A DNA stretch of 47,766 bases from Chitinolyticbacter albus (GTDB lineage Bacteria; Pseudomonadota; Gammaproteobacteria; Burkholderiales; Chitinibacteraceae): NCBI RefSeq assembly GCF_024437655.1, contig NZ_JANBVF010000040.1, positions 1 through 47,766 of the forward strand, written 5' to 3'. The translations under genes and the position numbers were made by a program. Under the pieces are notes generated by a model. That model was not told where the DNA came from, ran no database searches, and saw nothing but the letters and a program-made list of their open reading frames with translations. Of the stretch, positions 1-9,490 are shown one piece after another (the stretch's first letter is position 1; each line of letters opens with the position of its first letter).

Positions 1-39
1 GGCGGGCGTAGCACGCTCACGCCCATCAGGGAGCGTAGA

Positions 40-1233
40 TCAGCGGGCGTAGCTATCGAGCAGGCCGGCGGCGGTGGCCGCTTGCTCATAGGCATGCTCG
101 TGATCGAGCCCTTCCAGCACGGCATAACCGAGCGGCAGCTGCTTGGTCCCCAGCAAGGCGGCGAACGCGGCGGTGTCCTCGACATACGGGCTGCCTTCCG
201 CGCTGCCGGTGCTGACGAACACGCGCTGCACGTTGGCAAACGCCGCTGCGGGCCTGGTCTGCGTTTCGGCGGTCAGCGCGTAGTTCTGGTACCACAGCGA
301 CGGGCTGTTGATCAGGTAACGGCCGAAGCTGTTGGTGTCGTTGACCAGCACATGCCCGGCGAACAGGGCGCTGAACGAGGTGCCGTGCAGGCCGCGTGCC
401 GCTGGCGTGGTCAGGTAGCGCCGCTCCACGCGCGGGATGACCTCGCTCTTGAGGAAAGAGAGGAACGCCGCCGCGCTGCCGGTGATCTGCGCATCGGGCG
501 CGCCTTGCAGCTCGAACACGTAGCGGAAGTAAGCGTCCTCGTCGGCCGAGTGGCTGGGGGTGAAGTCCCGGGCGCGGCGAACCTGGCACGCAAACGCATC
601 CTGGCCGCAACCGACGCCGACCACGATAAACGGCTGCAGCCGGTTTGCATCGCGCAACGGCTGATATTGCGCGAGGAAAAAGTCCCGCAGGCCAGACCAG
701 TCGAGCACGTACAGCACCGGGTAGCCCGTATCGGGCTGGAAGTCCGGCGGCAGGATCACTTCGATCGGGTAGTCGTTGCCGAGCGTGAGGTTGTCGAACT
801 GCACCACCGGCACCTGCGGTGCGGTCAACGTGTAGGTATAGGCGGATACGTAGTTGCAACTGCCCAGATCGCGCCACACCTCGCGGCTGCCGGCTGCTTG
901 CGGGTCGTTCCCGCGCGTCCACCAGTTGGCGAGGTAGTTGCGGCCCAGCCGGCTCACCACCGCCTTGCCGTTGTAGGCGGTCTGGCTGCGCCAGACATCG
1001 CCGCACGCCAGCGGCGGTTGGTTCGGGTCCAGCACCAGCCAGGGCTGGCCGCCACCGATAGGGCCATGGTGGGCTTGCGGATCCTGGCCTTGCGTCCACC
1101 ACTGGGCGCGGTAGTCGAGGCCGGCGATGGTGACGGTCTCTCCCGCCTGGTAGATATCGCCGGCTTGCCATGCCGGTGCGGCGAAGACCGCGCTGCTGGC
1201 GAGGGTGAATGCGATTGCTGTTTTTGCTTTCAT
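40..1233 (-). CDS. Secreted esterase with two N-terminal chitin-binding-like modules
   Basis: A predicted 397-residue secreted protein. It starts MKAKTAIAFTLASSAVFAAP, a typical signal peptide with cleavage after AVFA. The start at 1233 is preceded by AAGGA; the frame is open further upstream but lacks a signal peptide. Two aromatic-rich modules follow (about residues 20-70 and 75-128). Each has the W..G..Y..G..V..G..Y.A.WWT.G.DP pattern of small chitin/cellulose-binding CBM5/12 domains. The remainder (about 135-397) resembles the putative esterase family (PF00756; Fes/IroE/BesA type). It has YPVLYVLD, a nucleophile-elbow candidate G-T-S-F-S, SPSLWY, and a late catalytic-His candidate in LDHEHAY. 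The substrate is not readable from sequence; deacylation of a chitin-associated substrate is an inference. The gene is monocistronic or follows the kelch lipoprotein gene on the same strand (171-base gap). Confidence 0.8.
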   Translation of the reverse strand: MKAKTAIAFTLASSAVFAAPAWQAGDIYQAGETVTIAGLDYRAQWWTQGQDPQAHHGPIGGGQPWLVLDPNQPPLACGDVWRSQTAYNGKAVVSRLGRNYLANWWTRGNDPQAAGSREVWRDLGSCNYVSAYTYTLTAPQVPVVQFDNLTLGNDYPIEVILPPDFQPDTGYPVLYVLDWSGLRDFFLAQYQPLRDANRLQPFIVVGVGCGQDAFACQVRRARDFTPSHSADEDAYFRYVFELQGAPDAQITGSAAAFLSFLKSEVIPRVERRYLTTPAARGLHGTSFSALFAGHVLVNDTNSFGRYLINSPSLWYQNYALTAETQTRPAAAFANVQRVFVSTGSAEGSPYVEDTAAFAALLGTKQLPLGYAVLEGLDHEHAYEQAATAAGLLDSYAR

Positions 1234-1404
1234 CGTGACTCCATCCTTCTGTCGCGCGTATTGCGCGCGCCCATGATGCCGAAGGCATGGATGGAACACG
1301 GAGGACGCCAGTCGGCGATGGTTGGAGGTCAACAAGGCATAGGGCCCATCATCGTTCGCAACGAAGCAATCGACGGCAGGCCCCCGGCGGAACCGGATCA
1401 CGTT

Positions 1405-4400
1405 TCAGTGGAACAGCTCGGACGAGGCTCCACTGCCGCCGCCGCCGACGACCAGCACTTTGCCGTTGGGCAGCAGGACCGCATCGTGTTCGCTGCGCGC
1501 CCATCCCAAACTGCCGGTCAGCGCCCAGGTGCCCGTTGCCGGATCGTAGAGTTCCACCGAGTGCAAAACGCCTGCACTCTCCCGCCCACCAGTAGCGATT
1601 ACCTTGCCGCTCGGCAGCAGTGTTGCCGTGTGGAAGATGCGTGTCACGCTCATATTGCCAGTCGGCGTCCAGGTGCCGGTGGCGGGATCATAGAGCTCGG
1701 CCGTGGCCAGGTAGGAGCCACCGTATCCCCCGTTGACGAGGACCTGCCCGCTGGGCAAGCGCGTCATGGTATGGAGCACGCGCATTACGCTCATGCTGCC
1801 GGTCAGCGACCAGGTTCCCGTGGCCGGATCGTACAGTTCGGCGGACGACAGCCAGTCCGCAAGTCCGGACCCTCCCGCCACCAGCACCCTGCCGTCGGCT
1901 AGCAGGGTCGCGGTGTGCTGGGTGCGCGCCTGTACCAGACTGCCAGTCGGCGTCCAGCTTCCCGTCGCCGGGTCGTACAGTTCCGCCGAAGCTTGCGGGC
2001 TGCCACTGGTGTTGAAACCGCCGACCACCAGCACCCTGCCATTGGGCAGCAGCGTCGCCGTGTGGCTGTCGCGAGGCTGGTTCATGTTGCCAATCCGCGA
2101 CCAGGTTCCCGTTGCCGGGTCGTAGAGTTCGGCGGAAGTCAGTTGTGTACCACCGCCGCCTGAGACTCCCCCCGCAATGAGCACCTTGCCGTTGGGCAAC
2201 AAGTTGGCGGTGTGATGGGCTCGGATCTGGTTCAGGCTGCCGGTATGCGACCAGTCTCCCGCGACGGGATCGTAAAGCTCGGCCGAAGACGAGGCTTGCG
2301 CAGGTAATCCTGCGGCGACAAGCACCCGGCCATCCGCCAGCAGCGTGGTCGTATGCCGATAGCGCCACTGATTCAAGGAGTCCGTCGGCACCCACTCCCC
2401 GATCATCGCGTGATCCACCTCAATGGTGATTTGCGCGCTCACACTGCCGACGCGGTTGGTGCCTGTGACGGTGAAGATGGTCGGTGTCAGCGCCGTGGTC
2501 GGCGTGCCGCTGATCACGCCGGTAAGCGTGTCGATGCTCAAACCGTCCGGCAATGCGGGTGTCACTGAGAAGTGCGTGATTTCACCGCCGGACGAATGAG
2601 GCTCGTTGGCCACGATCGAGCGCCCTATGATGTACACGGGAACCCGATCCGAATAGGCCAGACTCGTTGGCGGCATGAGTTGCGCCGCCACTTCGATGTT
2701 GATCTGCGCTTGGGCGGCGCCTGCCGCGTTGGTACCCGTGATGGTGTAGGTCGCCTGCGCCGTTGGGCTGCTGGGCATGCCACTGATCACGCCGCTCAAC
2801 GTATCCAGGCTCAGGCCCGCAGGCAGCGCTGGCGCTACGACGTAGTGGGTAATCGCCCCGCCCGAGCTGCCGGGCGTGTTCGGTGTGATCACCTCATGGG
2901 CTGTGTAGACCACGGTGGAATGGAGGTAGTGCAGACCCGACGGCTCGACGACCGCCGCTTTGACCTCAATCACCCCACGCGCGGTTGTGCTACCAGCGGC
3001 GTTGCGCCCCGTCACCGTGTAGGTCTTGGCGTGCGTCACGGTTGTGGGGGTGCCGCTGATCACGCCAGTCAGCGTGTCCAGGCTCAGACCCGCCGGCAGC
3101 GCCGGCGTCACCGAGAACTCGGTGATCTTGCCACCGGAATACTGTGGCGCCTGACTGACGACGGTTTCACCGACGGTCAGGACGACGCTGGCGTTGGCAT
3201 AGTTGAGCCCCTCGGGTGGCAGCACTTGCGCACTCACGCGGATATGCAGCAGCGCGTGCGCCGAGCCTGCGCTGTTGCTGCCGGTAACGGTGATGAGGTA
3301 GGTGGTCTGTGCTGTTGGGGCCAGCGGCGTGCCGCTGATGACACCCGTTTGCGCATCCATGGAAAGGCCCGTCGGCAAGGCCGGTGACACCGAAAAGTGC
3401 GTGATCTCGCCCCCGGAATATTGCGGGATGTTGGGTACGATCGCTTCGTTGGCCACGTAGACCACGGAGGTGTCGAGGTAATGCAGCCCGGTTGGCGGCA
3501 TCACCGTATTCGTCACCTCGATCTCCAGTCGTGTCGCCGCGCTGCCCGCCGAGTTGCTGGCGGTCACGATGTAGACCGTCGGCGGCGTGAGCTGGGTCGG
3601 CGTGCCGCTCAGCACCCCTGTCTGGGCATTCAGGCTCAGGCCCGCGGGCAGCGCCGGCGACACGGCATAGCGTGCGATGAGGCCCCCCGTGCTGCTGGGC
3701 GTGTTGGGGACGATGGGTTCCTGCAGGACATAAGCGATCGACGCATCGAGGTAGTGCAGACCGACCGGTGCAACGACGACAGTGGCCACCTCGATCTGTA
3801 GTCGGGCGGTGGCGTTACCGGCGGCATTGCGGCCGCTGATGGTGTAGACGGTCAGCGGGCTTGCCGTCGCGGGCGTGCCGCTGATCACGCCGGTTCTTGT
3901 GTCAAGGCTCAGACCAGCGGGAAGCGTGGGCGAGATCGAGAACGCGGTGATCTGCCCGCCCGCGTAGTGCGGTGCATTGACCACGATAGGCTGACCGGCG
4001 GCGTAGGTGACGGCCGGCGTCGCGTAGACGAGGCCGGCGGGGGGAACCGCCTGCGCGCTGATCTCGATCTCCAGCCGCGCCGAGGTGCTGCCTGCCGCGT
4101 TGCTGCCGGTCACGGTGTATACCTTGTGCGGCATCACTGCCCCGGGCGTGCCGCTGATCACGCCGGTGCGCGCATCGAGCGCCAGACCGGCCGGCAAGTC
4201 CGGTGACACGCGATAGAGCCTGATCTCGCCGCCGCTGCTGCTCGGGGTGTTGGGCACGATCGCCTCTTGGGCCACGTAGATCACGGAGCCATCGAGATAA
4301 TGCAGGCCTGCCGGCGCTACTGCCACGGCGCTCACTTCGATCTCCAGTCGTGCCGTGGCACTGCCTGCCATATTGCGCGCCGTCACGCTATAGATCGCCG

Positions 4401-4680
4401 CGGCCGACACCGCCGCGGGTGTGCCACTGATGACGCCGGTCCTCGCATTGAGCAGCAGGCCAGCCGGCAGGGCGGGCGACACGCTGTAATCGGTGGCGGT
4501 GCCCCCGCTGCCGGTCGGCGTGTTGGGTTCGATCGGCTCACCGACCACGTAGACGATGGAGCCGTTGCGATAATGCAGGCCGGCTGGTGGCTCGCTGGTT
4601 ACTTCGTCATTGCCGCCACATCCGCCGATGAAGGCAAACAGAATCAGCAAAAGGGCTATGAGAGAACGCCTCATGTGCAT
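1405..4680 (-). CDS. Lipoprotein of 8 putative Ig repeats and a 7-repeat kelch-like propeller
   Basis: A 1091-residue predicted surface lipoprotein. The ATG at 4680 has GGAGG seven bases upstream. It yields MHMRRSLIALLLILFAFIGGC with a lipobox ending at Cys21; the longer open frame upstream has no signal sequence. Residues 34-759 are eight tandem ~91-residue repeats. Their consensus (GLHY...P..GG.I..F.VSPALPAGLSLD..TGVISGTP..YTVTG.NAAGS..A.L.IEV) matches the putative Ig family (He_PIG, PF05345). Residues 760-1091 are seven ~48-residue kelch-like repeats (HTATLLPNGKVLVAGG...SAELYDPATGTW), enough for one closed beta-propeller. The role is probably binding or adhesion; no catalytic motif is seen. 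The family architecture occurs in secreted polysaccharide-associated proteins, but the ligand is unknown. Confidence 0.85.
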   Translation of the reverse strand: MHMRRSLIALLLILFAFIGGCGGNDEVTSEPPAGLHYRNGSIVYVVGEPIEPNTPTGSGGTATDYSVSPALPAGLLLNARTGVISGTPAAVSAAAIYSVTARNMAGSATARLEIEVSAVAVAPAGLHYLDGSVIYVAQEAIVPNTPSSSGGEIRLYRVSPDLPAGLALDARTGVISGTPGAVMPHKVYTVTGSNAAGSTSARLEIEISAQAVPPAGLVYATPAVTYAAGQPIVVNAPHYAGGQITAFSISPTLPAGLSLDTRTGVISGTPATASPLTVYTISGRNAAGNATARLQIEVATVVVAPVGLHYLDASIAYVLQEPIVPNTPSSTGGLIARYAVSPALPAGLSLNAQTGVLSGTPTQLTPPTVYIVTASNSAGSAATRLEIEVTNTVMPPTGLHYLDTSVVYVANEAIVPNIPQYSGGEITHFSVSPALPTGLSMDAQTGVISGTPLAPTAQTTYLITVTGSNSAGSAHALLHIRVSAQVLPPEGLNYANASVVLTVGETVVSQAPQYSGGKITEFSVTPALPAGLSLDTLTGVISGTPTTVTHAKTYTVTGRNAAGSTTARGVIEVKAAVVEPSGLHYLHSTVVYTAHEVITPNTPGSSGGAITHYVVAPALPAGLSLDTLSGVISGMPSSPTAQATYTITGTNAAGAAQAQINIEVAAQLMPPTSLAYSDRVPVYIIGRSIVANEPHSSGGEITHFSVTPALPDGLSIDTLTGVISGTPTTALTPTIFTVTGTNRVGSVSAQITIEVDHAMIGEWVPTDSLNQWRYRHTTTLLADGRVLVAAGLPAQASSSAELYDPVAGDWSHTGSLNQIRAHHTANLLPNGKVLIAGGVSGGGGTQLTSAELYDPATGTWSRIGNMNQPRDSHTATLLPNGRVLVVGGFNTSGSPQASAELYDPATGSWTPTGSLVQARTQHTATLLADGRVLVAGGSGLADWLSSAELYDPATGTWSLTGSMSVMRVLHTMTRLPSGQVLVNGGYGGSYLATAELYDPATGTWTPTGNMSVTRIFHTATLLPSGKVIATGGRESAGVLHSVELYDPATGTWALTGSLGWARSEHDAVLLPNGKVLVVGGGGSGASSELFH
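1408..2403 (-). repeat. Seven tandem ~145-bp kelch-like repeats
   Basis: Seven units of about 48 codons with the signature LLP.GKVLV.GG followed by SAELYDPATGTW. The final unit is truncated at SSELFH, so the first partial strand (IGEWVPTDSLNQ) may close the ring with the last, as is common in seven-bladed propellers. Confidence 0.8.
2404..4581 (-). repeat. Eight tandem ~273-bp repeats encoding putative Ig domains
   Basis: Eight consecutive units of 87-93 codons inside the lipoprotein gene, each carrying the TGVISGTP signature. Six are exactly 91 codons. The fifth has a two-codon insertion and the last is shorter. Repeats share protein consensus but have diverged at the DNA level. Confidence 0.85.
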
Positions 4681-5448
4681 GATCCAGCCTCCGGTACCCC
4701 ACATTGCTGATGCGAACGGACTGCCCCATGTTGCGCCTGTCAGGCGCGCCCGCGCAACGGAGTGAATCGTGTGGATTGATGCACATGATCCAGGCGTACA
4801 TCGGTCAGTCGCGTTGCTTGAAAAGCGGTGCGGTGCAAGTTTGATTTTAGCTTGCACTGACCTACCTACATGGCGCGAGTTGGTCTTTCGGTGTACGCAT
4901 GGCGGTGCCGCGAATCCGAACGCAGATTCGGGCGGGGGACGCAAAAAGAGGTACGCAAGCCCGCTGCAGTTGCGACCGGGAGGACGTTCGCCATACGGGT
5001 GATAGGCACCGGCACGGGGGGCCGACGACCATGGATTCCGGTCGTGATGGTGCTGCGGGATTACTGGATGCCACAGGCGCGGAGCCTGAGCAGAGCCGGC
5101 CAGATCGCGCTGGCCGCATGGCCTTCCTGGCCCTGTGCCGAGCAGTACATTGCCTCCCGAACCGATGAAGTTTCCTGCTTAGGGCACCACGACGCCCATT
5201 CGTCTGCTGTCTTCACTGTGGTATGTCATTGACATTGAATGTTGCTCTGAAATCGCTTTCAATTTTGTTCTGGAGCTGCCAACAAGCCCTTCTGCCGTCG
5301 CTCACTTGTAGCACGCCTTGTAATGTCTGCGACCGAAGGCCGTCCGATTTATCGCTTTTCAGGACGTTCCGCGCATCAGCCAGAACCGCTGCACTGGGTT
5401 TTGTTAGCCGCATGGTGAGTAGCACTTAAAGCGAGAGGAGATTTCAGC
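4681..5448. other. 768-bp divergent intergenic region
   Basis: No gene is recognised here. Several 60-120-codon open frames exist, but they overlap each other on both strands, lack convincing ribosome sites and resemble no family I know. The region must carry the divergent promoters of the kelch lipoprotein (-) and the chitin-binding lipoprotein (+). Its right part includes one copy of an ~80-bp dispersed repeat (listed separately). Confidence 0.5.
5331..5411 (+). repeat. Dispersed ~80-bp repeat, copy 1
   Basis: Starts GACCGAAGG and ends TTTGTTAGCCGC, about 40 bp before the start of the chitin-binding lipoprotein gene. A similar sequence lies at 29784-29861 in the same orientation, also upstream of a plus-strand gene. 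The first 36 positions match at 30, and the cores ATCGCT.TTCAGGACG and TCAGCCAGA.CCG are shared. Confidence 0.6.
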
Positions 5449-6918
5449 ATGGAGCGATGGAGAGCGGGGGGCTTGGTTGCCATGGTGGCAGCAACGCTGG
5501 CGGCCTGTGGCGGAGGAGACGACGCCGAAACAGCGGTGCCGAGTGGCAGTCCTAGCCTGGCGGTGCAGGCTGCGGCAGTGGCATGCCAGCCGGCGTGGAG
5601 CGGCGCTAGCGTGTACTGGGGTGGATCGGTGGCGAGCTATGCCGGGCGTAATTACACGGCGGCTTATTGGACACAGGGGCAAAACCCGGCCAGCAATAGC
5701 GGTGGCGCGGGCAGCGGTCAGCCGTGGATTCCCGGCGATGCCTGTGGTTCTGGCACGCCCACACCGACGCCGGGACCCACCCCGCAACCGACGCCCAACC
5801 CCGGCAGCGGTGGCCGCGCGGCGGCACTGCCGATTGGCATCGAGAATGTGAACGACTCGCCGCTGAAGGCGGCCAATTACCGCACGTTGCTGCGCTTCGT
5901 GCCGGTGAGCACCATCACCATCGACCGCTTCTACTTCGGCTTCAAGCTGCGTGGCGCGAACTGTGACCAACCCAGTGTCGCGGGATACGGCAAGGGCGAT
6001 GGCGGCCTGCTGCGGGCCAATCTGGTGCAAATCAATGCCGCCACTGGCCTGCCGGGCACCGTGATCGCCACCGAGACCATCAACGCCTGCACCCGGCACA
6101 ACGAAGCCAAGGTGGAGCTCAATGGCTCCACGCCGGTGCTGGCCTGGGTGAACACGCCGGCCACGCTGCAGGCCGGCACGATGTATGGCCTCGTCATCAG
6201 CAACGCGCACGCCAACCCGACGGCCAATTTCTTCTCGTTCAACATGCCGCTGGCCGATACGGCGCTGGCCGGGCCGCACGCGCGCAACGAGCTCAATGCC
6301 AACGCATCGGGCGCGCTGATATCACTCGACCCGCGCGAGCATGTGGCGTGGTCCAGTGACAACGGCAGCAGCTGGAAATATGGCTCGGAGAACGGCCAGT
6401 ACCGTTCCTACATGAACGATCACGACCTCGCGCACCCTGCCACCCGTTTGCCGCAATATGGTTTTCGCTTGATCAACGGCACGCGCCTCGGTGGCCAGCC
6501 GTACTACGCCTACAGCGCCGATTGCGTGGGTTGCACCGTCACCTATGCCAATACCCGCTATGCCCGCACCTTCACCGAAGTCGGCGGCTTCACCGCCTCG
6601 GGCAGCAATGTGGGGGTGCTGACGCTGCGCAATACCAGCACCGGCGCACAATCGAGCTGCACGCCGAGCCAGGGCTATGGTTTGCGTAAATGCACGCTGG
6701 CGACGCCGGTCAGCGTGGCGGCCGGGCAGAGCTACACCGTGCAATCGAGTGGCAGTGTCGAGCTGATGAAGCTCGATTACTCGCAGCAGCTGTTGTTCCC
6801 GAACGTGGGCACGGCGGGTGGTGAGTTCCGCATGTATCAGGCCAGCCCGGCGCCGGGGACCAAGGCCAAGGATGTGCCCAATTTGTGGGCGGGGCCGCTC
6901 TCGGCGTACTACAACTGA
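5449..6918 (+). CDS. Chitin-binding-module lipoprotein of unknown activity
   Basis: A 489-residue lipoprotein. The start is supported by GAGGAG eight bases upstream. The signal peptide ends in the lipobox TLAAC (Cys20). Residues ~46-98 form a small module (W.GASVYWGG....YAGRNYTAAYWTQGQNP...QPW) of the same CBM5/12-like type as in the esterase at the window start. A Pro/Thr linker (about 100-118) follows. The remaining ~370 residues are not recognised. They contain paired cysteines (CVGC, and SSCTPSQGYGLRKC) and look like extracellular beta-rich domains. A substrate-binding or accessory role on chitin is inferred only from the module. The gene stands alone and ends at a strong hairpin. Confidence 0.75.
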   Translation: MERWRAGGLVAMVAATLAACGGGDDAETAVPSGSPSLAVQAAAVACQPAWSGASVYWGGSVASYAGRNYTAAYWTQGQNPASNSGGAGSGQPWIPGDACGSGTPTPTPGPTPQPTPNPGSGGRAAALPIGIENVNDSPLKAANYRTLLRFVPVSTITIDRFYFGFKLRGANCDQPSVAGYGKGDGGLLRANLVQINAATGLPGTVIATETINACTRHNEAKVELNGSTPVLAWVNTPATLQAGTMYGLVISNAHANPTANFFSFNMPLADTALAGPHARNELNANASGALISLDPREHVAWSSDNGSSWKYGSENGQYRSYMNDHDLAHPATRLPQYGFRLINGTRLGGQPYYAYSADCVGCTVTYANTRYARTFTEVGGFTASGSNVGVLTLRNTSTGAQSSCTPSQGYGLRKCTLATPVSVAAGQSYTVQSSGSVELMKLDYSQQLLFPNVGTAGGEFRMYQASPAPGTKAKDVPNLWAGPLSAYYN

Positions 6919-6932
6919 CGTCGCCGCGAGGG

Positions 6933-6960
6933 CAGGGCGGCCATGTGGCCGCCCTGTTTC
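6933..6960 (+). terminator. Rho-independent terminator
   Basis: Perfect 10-bp stem CAGGGCGGCC / GGCCGCCCTG with ATGT loop, followed by TTTC. It lies 14 bp after the stop of the chitin-binding lipoprotein gene and between convergent genes, so it may also limit read-through from uvrB. Confidence 0.75.
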
Positions 6961-6987
6961 ACCAGCGTCGCATGCTGCGGTTGGGGC

Positions 6988-9006
6988 CTATTGCGCGCCG
7001 AACACGCGCTCGCGCAACTGCTTGAGTTCGTCGCGCAACTTGGCGGCCTTTTCGAACTCCAGGTTCCTGGCCGCTTCCAGCATGTCCTTTTCGATGCGCT
7101 TCAGTTCCTTGGCGAGCTGCTTCTCGTCCAATTCGTCGACGAGGCGCAGGCGTTTGGCTTCCAGCCGGGCCGCTGCGGCGTCTTCCTCGTTGTAGACGCC
7201 GTCGATGATGTCCTTGATGCGCTTGGTGACGCTCTTGGGCGAAATGCCGTGCTCGATATTGAACGCCATCTGCTTGGCGCGCCGGCGCTCGGTCTCGCCG
7301 ATGGCGCGCTTCATCGAGTCGGTGATGCGATCGGCGTAGAGAATGGCGGTGCCGTTCAGGTTACGCGCCGCGCGGCCTATGGTCTGAATCAGGCTGCGGG
7401 TACTGCGCAGGAAGCCTTCCTTGTCGGCATCCAGAATGGCCACCAGCGAGACCTCGGGGATATCGAGGCCCTCGCGCAAGAGGTTGATGCCGACCAGCAC
7501 GTCGAACACCCCCAGGCGCAGATCGCGGATGATTTCGACGCGTTCCACCGTCTCGATGTCCGAGTGCAGATAGCGCACCTTCACGCCGTGCTCGGCGAGG
7601 TATTCGGTCAATTGTTCGGACATGCGCTTGGTGAGCGTGGTGATCAGCACGCGCTCGCCCACAGCGACCCGCTTGTTGATCTCCGAGAGCACGTCGTCGA
7701 CCTGCGTTCCCACCGGGCGCACTTCGACCACCGGATCGATCAGGCCGGTGGGGCGCACCACCTGCTCGACTACCTGGCCCTGGTGTTTTTCCTCGTAATC
7801 GGCCGGCGTGGCCGAGACGAACACCGTCTGCGGCATCATGTGTTCGAACTCTTCGAAGCGCAGCGGACGGTTGTCGAGCGCCGAGGGCAGGCGGAAACCG
7901 TAGTCGACCAGGTTCTCCTTGCGCGAGCGGTCGCCTTTGTACATGGCGCCGATCTGGCCGATCATCACATGGCTCTCGTCGAGGAACATCAGGCTGCCGG
8001 CTGGCAGGTAGTCGATCAGCGTCGGCGGCGCCTCACCAGCCGCTTTGCCGGAGAAGTGGCGCGAGTAGTTCTCGATGCCCTTGCAAAAGCCCATCTCGTT
8101 GAGCATTTCCAGATCGAACCGGGTGCGCTGTTCCAGCCGCTGCGCCTCGACCAGTTTCTGTTCCTTGTGGAAGAACTCGAGCCGGGTGCGCAGCTCGTCC
8201 TTGATCGTTTCCACCGCGCGCAGCACGGTATCGCGCGGCGTCACGTAATGGCTGGACGGGAACACCGTGTAGCGGCCGACGCGGTTCTTCACGTGGCCGG
8301 TGAGTGGGTCGAACAGGCTGAGCTTTTCCACCTCGTCGTCGAATAGATCGATGCGCAGCGCGAGCTCGGCGTTTTCCGCCGGGAACACATCGATCACGTC
8401 GCCGCGAACGCGGAAGGTGCCGCGGCCGAAATCCATCTCGTTGCGGTCGTACTGCATCGCCGACAGCCGCTTGATGATGTCGCGCTGCGGATGTTTCTCG
8501 CCTTCCTTCAGATGCAGGATCATCTGGTGGTAGTCGGACGGATCGCCGATACCGTAGATCGCGCTCACCGTGGCGACGATGATGCAGTCCGGCCGCTCCA
8601 GCATGGCCTTGGTGGCGGAGAGCCGCATCTGCTCGATGTGCTCGTTGATCGACGAATCCTTTTCGATGAACAGGTCGCGACTGGGCACGTAGGCTTCAGG
8701 CTGGTAGTAGTCGTAGTAGCTGACGAAATACTCGACCGAGTTCTCGGGGAAGAACTCGCGGAACTCGGCATAGAGCTGCGCGGCCAGCGTCTTGTTCGGC
8801 GCCATCACGATGGCGGGGCGCCCGGTGCGGGCGATCACATTGGCCATGGTGTAGGTCTTGCCCGAGCCCGTTACACCGAGCAGCGTCTGGTATTTCAGCC
8901 CGTCCGTTATGCCCTCGATCAGCTGCGCGATCGCGGTCGGTTGGTCGCCGGCGGGCGGGAAGGGCTGGAACAGCTTGTAGGGCGATCCGGGAAATTCGAC
9001 GTACAT
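6988..9006 (-). CDS. uvrB: Excinuclease ABC subunit B
   Basis: A 672-residue UvrB, the damage-verifying helicase-like subunit of nucleotide excision repair that acts with UvrA and UvrC. It starts [20 protein letters not shown]. It has Walker A GVTGSGKT, the beta-hairpin region [16 protein letters not shown]-like DESHV, the QTIGRAARN helicase motif, and a C-terminal UVR domain ([16 protein letters not shown]) for UvrC contact. Length is normal for the family. The reading frame stays open about 90 codons upstream of the chosen ATG, but that extension resembles the end of a MarR regulator, not UvrB. It follows glgP on the same strand, separated by 484 bp and a terminator-like hairpin, so it is probably transcribed separately. 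Confidence 0.97.
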   Translation of the reverse strand: MYVEFPGSPYKLFQPFPPAGDQPTAIAQLIEGITDGLKYQTLLGVTGSGKTYTMANVIARTGRPAIVMAPNKTLAAQLYAEFREFFPENSVEYFVSYYDYYQPEAYVPSRDLFIEKDSSINEHIEQMRLSATKAMLERPDCIIVATVSAIYGIGDPSDYHQMILHLKEGEKHPQRDIIKRLSAMQYDRNEMDFGRGTFRVRGDVIDVFPAENAELALRIDLFDDEVEKLSLFDPLTGHVKNRVGRYTVFPSSHYVTPRDTVLRAVETIKDELRTRLEFFHKEQKLVEAQRLEQRTRFDLEMLNEMGFCKGIENYSRHFSGKAAGEAPPTLIDYLPAGSLMFLDESHVMIGQIGAMYKGDRSRKENLVDYGFRLPSALDNRPLRFEEFEHMMPQTVFVSATPADYEEKHQGQVVEQVVRPTGLIDPVVEVRPVGTQVDDVLSEINKRVAVGERVLITTLTKRMSEQLTEYLAEHGVKVRYLHSDIETVERVEIIRDLRLGVFDVLVGINLLREGLDIPEVSLVAILDADKEGFLRSTRSLIQTIGRAARNLNGTAILYADRITDSMKRAIGETERRRAKQMAFNIEHGISPKSVTKRIKDIIDGVYNEEDAAAARLEAKRLRLVDELDEKQLAKELKRIEKDMLEAARNLEFEKAAKLRDELKQLRERVFGAQ

Positions 9007-9310
9007 GGTGCCTCTTATTCGTCGTGAGCGCTCTGGCCGGGCAGGCTGGCCAAGCGGTGTGTGGGCGTCCGGTTCGCCGAGCCAGGGTGCCAGCTGTTCG
9101 TCCAGCAGCGCCAGTGTGGCATCCAGCATGGCCAGTTCCGCTTCGGGCATGTTGCACAGCGTCTGCTGCAGCAAGCCCCGTGCCGGAGCACGGTTTTGGG
9201 CCGGCTTCGTCTGCCCCGCCTCGGTGAGCTGCAAGCGGGAGATGCGGCGATCGCCCTGGCGCCCGACCTGCTGCAGCACCGCGAGCGCGCTGTCGTGAGC
9301 GGCCGGGTGG
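9007..9310 (-). pseudogene. MarR-family regulator C-terminal remnant
   Basis: The frame directly upstream of and continuous with uvrB encodes [17 protein letters not shown], then LQLTEAG, then a long helical segment ([19 protein letters not shown]). This resembles the wing and C-terminal dimerisation helix of MarR regulators. No N-terminal half, start codon or recognition helix is visible; a stop occurs just upstream. I read it as a decayed gene rather than a UvrB extension. Identification rests on pattern resemblance only. Confidence 0.4.
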
Positions 9311-9407
9311 CGGTCATGGGGTCAGTCTGGGAGCAAGCATCGATTGTAGGGCCAGTCGCAGTTAAAGACGAGCTCCGCTCCCGATCCGGCCCTATCACGC
9401 AGGCCAG

Positions 9408-9429
9408 GAAAACCGCGACCACGGTCGCG
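9408..9429 (-). terminator. Probable glgP terminator
   Basis: On the minus strand, a CGCGAC/GTCGCG stem with a 4-base loop is followed by GGTTTTCC, about 60 bp beyond the glgP stop. The U-tract is short, so efficiency is uncertain. Confidence 0.5.
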
Positions 9430-9490
9430 CCACGGCGCTTGCGGTCCGCCTGCGCCCGCGGTCGGAACCGGGGCGCGAGCGGGATGCGTG

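Noticed and set aside
1-53. Repeat or CRISPR-like unit formed by the two GCGGGCGTAGC copies at 2-12 and 43-53
   Set aside because: There are only two short copies, one inside the esterase 3' end, with no spacer-repeat periodicity. No CRISPR array was seen anywhere in the window.
82-1902. 606-codon plus-strand frame across the esterase and the kelch gene end
   Set aside because: It is antisense to two genes with clear domains and signal peptides, and its composition is that of a shadow frame.
5331-5411. Integron attC site
   Set aside because: The GTTAGCC end and the position before a gene suggested attC. The partner RYYYAAC end and the long imperfect hairpin are missing in both copies, and no integrase is present in the window.
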